9,540 bases of DNA from Acidobacteriota bacterium (lineage in GTDB: Bacteria > Acidobacteriota > Terriglobia > UBA7540): the NCBI GenBank assembly GCA_021786455.1, contig JAJYNF010000269.1:1-9540 (forward strand), written 5' to 3'. Under the pieces are notes generated by a model. The model was given only the letters and a program-made list of their open reading frames with translations. It was not told where the DNA came from and did no database searches. Position numbers and translations under genes: made by a program. This document shows, one piece after another, positions 5,460 to 9,540 of the stretch. Position 1 is the stretch's first letter. Every line of letters starts with the position of its first letter.

Positions 5460-8390
5460 ATGTCGCTATTCTGGAATCGAATCGGCTTTTCGTTGCTGGT
5501 CATCGTGATTGCATTGTTCCTGTGGGAATTCTGGGTTCGACCGGTCAGTGGCCCGATTTATTTAGAAGCCTTTCGGGAATATCAGAAGAGAGATTACACG
5601 CGAGCGCGCGATCAGCTCGAACGGGCCTATGATATCGATCCAAACAATACCGATGTACTGACCCTGATGGGATGGAATGAGCTGAAACTCAACCATCCTC
5701 GGCAGGCCGAGCGCATCTTGGCCCGAGCGCACCGTCTGGCGCCGCGCGCCACCGACACGACGCTCGCCGACGCTTACGCGGAAATCGCGCTTCATCACTC
5801 GCAACGGGCCGAGGCTTTGCTTGAGGAACTTCGCCGGCGGGGCAATCGTTCAGCGGACACCTGTTTGGCTTGGGGGGTGCTCTACCGTAGGGCGGGCCAA
5901 AACCGGGCAGCGGCTCGAGAGTTCAGGTCCGCCCTTGCCTTGCGCCCTCATGACCCGCTGGCCATCAAGAATCTGCAACAACTCTACGATGTCCGTTTGT
6001 CCCAAGTTGCCCACGTGCGCTTCCAGCCGGTGAGCGTGCCGTCCCAACTGACTTACACGTCGCGGGTCGAGGGCCAATACTTTGATCGCCTTCAGCAAGG
6101 GGCATGGAAGCCTTCGTATTGGACGGGGGTTGACTTGACAGCAGCCTTGCCGGGACAATTTCCCGTAGAATCAGCGCGTCAGACCAGCGTGTACGCGCAA
6201 TGGCTCAGACAAATCAGCGCCCTGGGCGTTAATACGTTGCGCGTTTCGACCATCCTGCCACCCGCTTTTTACCGGGCACTAGCCCAGTTTGACTCGGCCC
6301 CATCCCATCCACCCCTGTGGCTATTGCAAGGGGTTACTTTCCCACGACCGCCCCTGGACGACGACCTTTTCGACAAAAGCTATTACGACGCCTGCACGAA
6401 GGAGATTCACGAGGCCGTGGATGTCGTTCACGGACAGGGCGATGTGGTTGCCAACCCTCTGCACGCGGGCGGGCTTTATCCAGAAAACATCGCACGCTGG
6501 GTGGCGGGATTCGTTGTCGGTAATACCTGGGTTTCTCCGGTTGTGATAGGCAATAACCAGCTTCACGCCAATCTCACAAATTACAACGGGAGTTATATCC
6601 AAGTGCCTTCCGGCAGCCCCACGGAAATCTTTCTGGCCCAAATGATTGACCATCTGGAAGGGTACGAGCAAGGCAAATATAATTGGCAGCATCCGGCCGC
6701 ATTTCTCAACTGGCCCACGCTCGATCCCATGTACCACCCCACGGAGAGCACGACGGTCGAGGAAATGGCTATCCGCCGCGCCCTGGGAGAGCGATTTCTT
6801 ACCCCTCCGGGACCCTACGATGATGACGACGCGGTAACCGTGGACCCCACGCATCTTCATCCCAGCGCAAAATTCCAGGCGGGTTATTTTGCCGATTACA
6901 CCGTTTTCCCCTTCTATCCAGATTTCATGAATGACGATCCAGGCTATCAGGCGGTGCATGACGCCGAGGGGAGCGATCCATTCCTTGGCTATCTCGAGGA
7001 TCTCAAGGCTCACACGCCGGGAGTGCCCTTGGTCATCAGCGACTATGGAATCCCCACCAGCCTGGGCATCGGCCATTTCAGTCCCGCAGGATTTAACGAA
7101 GGTGGGGAAACGGAAGAGCAGCAAGGTCGCCTGCTGACGCGTATGACCCGCAACATTTACGACGCGGGGGCGGCGGGCGGAATGGTCTTTGAGTGGCTCG
7201 ACGAATGGTTTCGCCGGTCGTGGATTACCCGAAACTACGAAACCCCGGCCGCTGACAAACCCCTGTGGACTAACTTTATGGATCCTTCGGAATACTACGG
7301 CCTGGTAGCCGCCGATCCGGACCGGGCCGCAGCTCACAAGCTCGATGGCAGCTCGGCGGGGTGGATTCATATCGCGCCCTTAGATTCCAAATCCACCCCT
7401 CAACCTTTGCACCCCTTGGGCGATTCGTGGGATCCAGCACGGAACCTGGTGGCCCTTTATTCAGACGCTGACGAGGGGTTCCTTTACCTCCGCCTGGTGG
7501 TCAGCAATCTTGACCCCACTCACACGGGTAAACCCGATTGGTCCAAGGTGAACTACCTGATCGGCATCAGCACCGACCCCGGACAAGCCGGAATCACTTA
7601 TCTTCCGATCATTCAGCCGATACGTTTTCCGGAGGGCATGACCTATGCCGTCCAGATTGCCGGGCCCCAGTCCAGCCACATCTGGATTGCCGCGTCTTAC
7701 AATCCTTATAAAATTATCCCCGTTCCGGGGTTACCCGACGAGACTCTGCTGACTCAAAAGCTCGGATGGAAACCCACGTTGACGAATTCCGGGACGTTTG
7801 AGGGCCAGATCATCGAACCAAACCGCCGCCGCTTCGGGCGCAACGGACAGTATTTCCCGGCCATCCGATACGACCGCGGAATATTGCGGTTTGGGACTCT
7901 CAAAACATCTTCACCGCAGTATGACTCGCTCGCCGAGTGGTATGCCAGTGTCCGCAACAACGCGATCAGCATTCGGATTCCCTGGGCGTTGTTGAACGTC
8001 ACCGATCCGTCCACCTGGCGGGTTTTCGCCGGTCTGGCCAAGGACGGCACGGTTTTAACCAAGGTAACGCCGGGGTTTGAAATCGCAGCCTTCTCTTACC
8101 GTCCAAGCCGCTCGGCTAGCCGCCGACCGCTCATGGAGCAGGGGCAACTCATTGTGGATTCATTGCCGGCGTTGCCCAACACCGACGTAGTCCCCCGCGG
8201 AAGCCTGGCGAAATACCGGTGGGACGGATGGACGAGGCCGAATTACACTTTGAGGCTAAAGGCGTCCTATGACGTTTTGCGAAAGACCTTCCACTCCTTG
8301 CCGCTCACGCTTCCCCCGTCACTCAAGCGCGGCAACCCGAACGCCGAAAAGAGCAAGAAAGGGGGGGTGAAGGCGCGACCGGGGGAGTAA
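5460..8390 (+). CDS. Membrane-anchored TPR protein with glycosidase-like barrel and beta-rich C-terminus
   Basis: This 976-residue protein has an N-terminal signal anchor (about 9-26), so the bulk is predicted periplasmic. TPR-type helix pairs follow (about 31-63, 65-97 and 135-168; for example DYTRARDQLERAYDIDPNN). From about 215 to 620 it resembles a clan-A (GH2/GH5-like) TIM barrel: YWTGVDLTAALPG, WLRQISALGVNTLRVS, NWPTLDPMYHPTES (417-430), PLVISDYGIPTS (523-534) and MVFEWLDEWF (575-584). At the strand 4 and strand 7 sites, where I expect catalytic Glu, it has T356 (VVGNTW) and D528, so activity is doubtful. Residues 650-900 look beta-rich, perhaps a CBM9-like sugar-binding domain (FLYLRLVV, 674-681). 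A basic, Pro-rich tail follows 945. The ATG at 5460 is three bases after the glycosyltransferase stop, with a G-rich binding site (5441-5450). Its likely job is handling or guiding the glycan in the periplasm. Confidence 0.8.
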   Translation: MSLFWNRIGFSLLVIVIALFLWEFWVRPVSGPIYLEAFREYQKRDYTRARDQLERAYDIDPNNTDVLTLMGWNELKLNHPRQAERILARAHRLAPRATDTTLADAYAEIALHHSQRAEALLEELRRRGNRSADTCLAWGVLYRRAGQNRAAAREFRSALALRPHDPLAIKNLQQLYDVRLSQVAHVRFQPVSVPSQLTYTSRVEGQYFDRLQQGAWKPSYWTGVDLTAALPGQFPVESARQTSVYAQWLRQISALGVNTLRVSTILPPAFYRALAQFDSAPSHPPLWLLQGVTFPRPPLDDDLFDKSYYDACTKEIHEAVDVVHGQGDVVANPLHAGGLYPENIARWVAGFVVGNTWVSPVVIGNNQLHANLTNYNGSYIQVPSGSPTEIFLAQMIDHLEGYEQGKYNWQHPAAFLNWPTLDPMYHPTESTTVEEMAIRRALGERFLTPPGPYDDDDAVTVDPTHLHPSAKFQAGYFADYTVFPFYPDFMNDDPGYQAVHDAEGSDPFLGYLEDLKAHTPGVPLVISDYGIPTSLGIGHFSPAGFNEGGETEEQQGRLLTRMTRNIYDAGAAGGMVFEWLDEWFRRSWITRNYETPAADKPLWTNFMDPSEYYGLVAADPDRAAAHKLDGSSAGWIHIAPLDSKSTPQPLHPLGDSWDPARNLVALYSDADEGFLYLRLVVSNLDPTHTGKPDWSKVNYLIGISTDPGQAGITYLPIIQPIRFPEGMTYAVQIAGPQSSHIWIAASYNPYKIIPVPGLPDETLLTQKLGWKPTLTNSGTFEGQIIEPNRRRFGRNGQYFPAIRYDRGILRFGTLKTSSPQYDSLAEWYASVRNNAISIRIPWALLNVTDPSTWRVFAGLAKDGTVLTKVTPGFEIAAFSYRPSRSASRRPLMEQGQLIVDSLPALPNTDVVPRGSLAKYRWDGWTRPNYTLRLKASYDVLRKTFHSLPLTLPPSLKRGNPNAEKSKKGGVKARPGE
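8361..8367 (+). repeat. Run of seven G near the 3' end of the TPR/glycosidase-like gene
   Basis: Seven consecutive G encode part of the Lys-Lys-Gly-Gly tail, 23 bases before the stop codon. A slip of one base here would change the last few residues and could fuse or offset the frame relative to the next gene, whose start is only 3 bases past the stop. It may simply be a sequencing-prone homopolymer. Confidence 0.5.
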
Positions 8391-8393
8391 GCA

Positions 8394-9380
8394 TTGAGTT
8401 TAACCGGCAACCAGTGGAAGTCCGTGAGGCTGAGGACGATTGTCGTCCTGAGCATGATTTTGCTCGGCGTCGGGGTAGCGGCAAGTTACTGGGTTCTGGT
8501 CCATCCCGGGAGCATCTTCGTCCGCTGGGCCGAATCCGTTTTCCCCCGGCGGATCACGAAAATATCCTTCGGCCCTTATCCCACGGCTCAGGACCTTCGG
8601 CGGTTCAAGGCAGCGGGCGGAAGGTATGTGGTCAGCTTGCTTGATCCACGCTTACCTTATGAGAAAGTACTCATTGAACGCGAACGCAAAGAAGCGCAAG
8701 AGGACGGGCTAATTTTCAAGGATTTCCCCATGGCTAGCATTTTTGACCATAAGATTTTCAACAATTACCACCAGGAGGAGAAGAAAGCCGCTCAGTTTTT
8801 GAGGAGCGCCAACGGGCCATGTTACGTCCATTGTTATCTGGGGAAACACCGAGTCATGCATGTGCGCAACGAACTCGTGCGCGAGGGAGTTCCAAGGCGT
8901 TATTGGACCCCCACCGGCACGGACCAGCAATACTGGGACTTGGTGACCCATCTTAACCAAGCGCAAAAGGAATTTTCGCAAGACCATTTCGCCAAAGTTC
9001 TCGAGATTCTCCAGCCGATTTCTCTCGGGGACGTGGATGTTTCGGCTTTGCGAGGATGGTCGTATTACCGTCTGGGATTGTTTGACGCGGCTGTTACAGC
9101 GTTCCAAAGCGGATTGAAGCTCGACCCTCATAACCCACGAAATCTCCTTGGGCTAGCGTATTGCTTGCTCCAACAAGGCGAACCGGTCATGGCTGAGCGG
9201 AAGTTCGAAGAAGTGCTCGAGCGGGTTCCTGGCCAAGAGGATGCCCTCGTGGGCGAGGGGTTGGCTTATTTAGCCTTGCAGCAGAAGCCCTTGGCAGCTC
9301 AGGTCTTCCGCAAGGTTCTTCGCATGGACCCGAACAACGCGGAGGTCAAAAACTACTTGCAGCGGGCGGACTCGGAATAG
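8394..9380 (+). CDS. Membrane-anchored CX5R (dual-specificity/tyrosine-type) phosphatase-like protein with TPR repeats
   Basis: This 328-residue protein starts with a basic segment and one membrane helix (about 14-36), which should place the rest in the periplasm. Residues 55-165 look like a cysteine phosphatase: KISFGPYPTAQDLRRFKAAG and YVVSLLD early in the fold, KDFPM (109-113, D110 a possible general acid) and the P-loop VHCYLGKHR (145-153, nucleophile C147, R153). The HCxxGKxR form is typical of dual-specificity, PTEN-like and inositol-phosphate phosphatases. From about 186 to 325 it has TPR-type helix pairs (for example LFDAAVTAFQSGLKLDPHN). The start is a TTG at 8394, three bases after the upstream stop, chosen because GGGGGA (8381-8386) is well placed and because the membrane helix follows. 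Being translated with the synthase suggests a regulatory or modifying role in glycan production; the substrate is unknown. Confidence 0.8.
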   Translation: MSLTGNQWKSVRLRTIVVLSMILLGVGVAASYWVLVHPGSIFVRWAESVFPRRITKISFGPYPTAQDLRRFKAAGGRYVVSLLDPRLPYEKVLIERERKEAQEDGLIFKDFPMASIFDHKIFNNYHQEEKKAAQFLRSANGPCYVHCYLGKHRVMHVRNELVREGVPRRYWTPTGTDQQYWDLVTHLNQAQKEFSQDHFAKVLEILQPISLGDVDVSALRGWSYYRLGLFDAAVTAFQSGLKLDPHNPRNLLGLAYCLLQQGEPVMAERKFEEVLERVPGQEDALVGEGLAYLALQQKPLAAQVFRKVLRMDPNNAEVKNYLQRADSE

Positions 9381-9467
9381 CCGGCTCGTTTGTTATACAA
9401 CCCAGCTTCATCCGGCGAAGCCGCGAGCTGTGGAAACCGGTTTTTGCGCACAAAGTGGAGGGGAAAG
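9381..9467 (+). other. Short intergenic gap within the operon
   Basis: These 87 bases contain a small hairpin, GCTTC (9405-9409)/GAAGC (9417-9421), with a 7-base loop and no T run, so I do not call a terminator. No clear promoter is present. The next gene is therefore likely co-transcribed with the four before it. Confidence 0.45.
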
Positions 9468-9540
9468 ATGAAGAAATTCAAGAGCGCATTCCGCATAGGG
9501 ATGCTTCTGGCGATGCTTGGCGCGGTGCGAGGGCTTTACG
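9468..9540 (+). CDS. Start of a secreted or envelope protein (partial)
   Basis: An ATG at 9468 follows a strong ribosome binding site, GGAGGGG (9457-9463), at a spacing of 4 bases. The 24 residues in the window begin MKKFKSAFRIGMLLAMLGAV: a basic start followed by a hydrophobic stretch, as in a Sec signal peptide. The gene runs off the right edge, so its family cannot be told. Its place directly after the operon suggests a periplasmic or outer-membrane partner, for example an export porin, but that is inference only. Confidence 0.7.
   Translation, partial: MKKFKSAFRIGMLLAMLGAVRGLY

Noticed and set aside
6321..7370. 349-residue open frame on the minus strand inside the TPR/glycosidase-like gene
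   Set aside because: It lies wholly opposite a gene with clear domain motifs, resembles no family and has no binding site or promoter; it is a GC-rich antisense shadow.
9405..9421. Hairpin after the phosphatase-TPR gene as operon terminator
   Set aside because: It has five pairs and no following T run, and the next gene lies close by with a strong ribosome binding site.

Overview
This window reads as chromosomal DNA of a Gram-negative, fairly GC-rich bacterium. The TonB-type protein with a long Gly/Pro linker, the heavy use of TPR and HEAT proteins, and the locus style recall Acidobacteriota. That placement is an inference from gene style, not from a marker gene. No gene here can be named with certainty, so gene symbols are mostly left empty.

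Left part, minus strand (1-1705): the first 17 codons of a probable IS630-like transposase run off the left edge. Next come a clear tRNA-Gln (anticodon CUG, CCA encoded) and a 433-residue multi-membrane-segment TonB-family protein that starts at 1705. The tonB-like gene and the rightward genes are divergent.

Intergenic region (1706-2548, 843 bases): I see no convincing protein gene here. It holds an extended -10 candidate for the tonB-like gene, a patch of inverted repeats ending in a terminator-like hairpin (1884-2072), and a near-consensus sigma70-type promoter (TTGACA, 17 bases, TAGAAT; 2130-2158). That promoter contains an 11-base tandem repeat and is followed by a leader of about 385 bases with strong predicted RNA helices.

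Right part, plus strand (2549-9380 and beyond): four tightly packed genes (gaps of 3-4 bases) form one operon. They are (1) a membrane-anchored HEAT-repeat protein with its repeats predicted in the cytoplasm; (2) a processive family-2 glycosyltransferase with D, DxD, TED and QxxRW motifs and membrane helices on both sides; (3) a 976-residue membrane-anchored TPR protein with a glycosidase-like barrel and a beta-rich C-terminal region, predicted periplasmic; (4) a membrane-anchored protein with a CX5R phosphatase signature (HCYLGKHR) followed by TPRs, also predicted periplasmic. A fifth gene with a signal peptide and a strong ribosome binding site starts at 9468 and is cut by the window edge.

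Taken together, the operon looks like a synthase-dependent exopolysaccharide (or other extracellular glycan) assembly and export system. The glycosyltransferase would make and extrude the polymer, the HEAT protein would act as a cytosolic scaffold, and the TPR proteins would handle or guide the chain in the periplasm. It does not match the cellulose (Bcs), PNAG (Pga), alginate or Pel sets as I know them: there is no PilZ domain, BcsB, PgaD or deacetylase in the window, and there is an unusual phosphatase-TPR protein.
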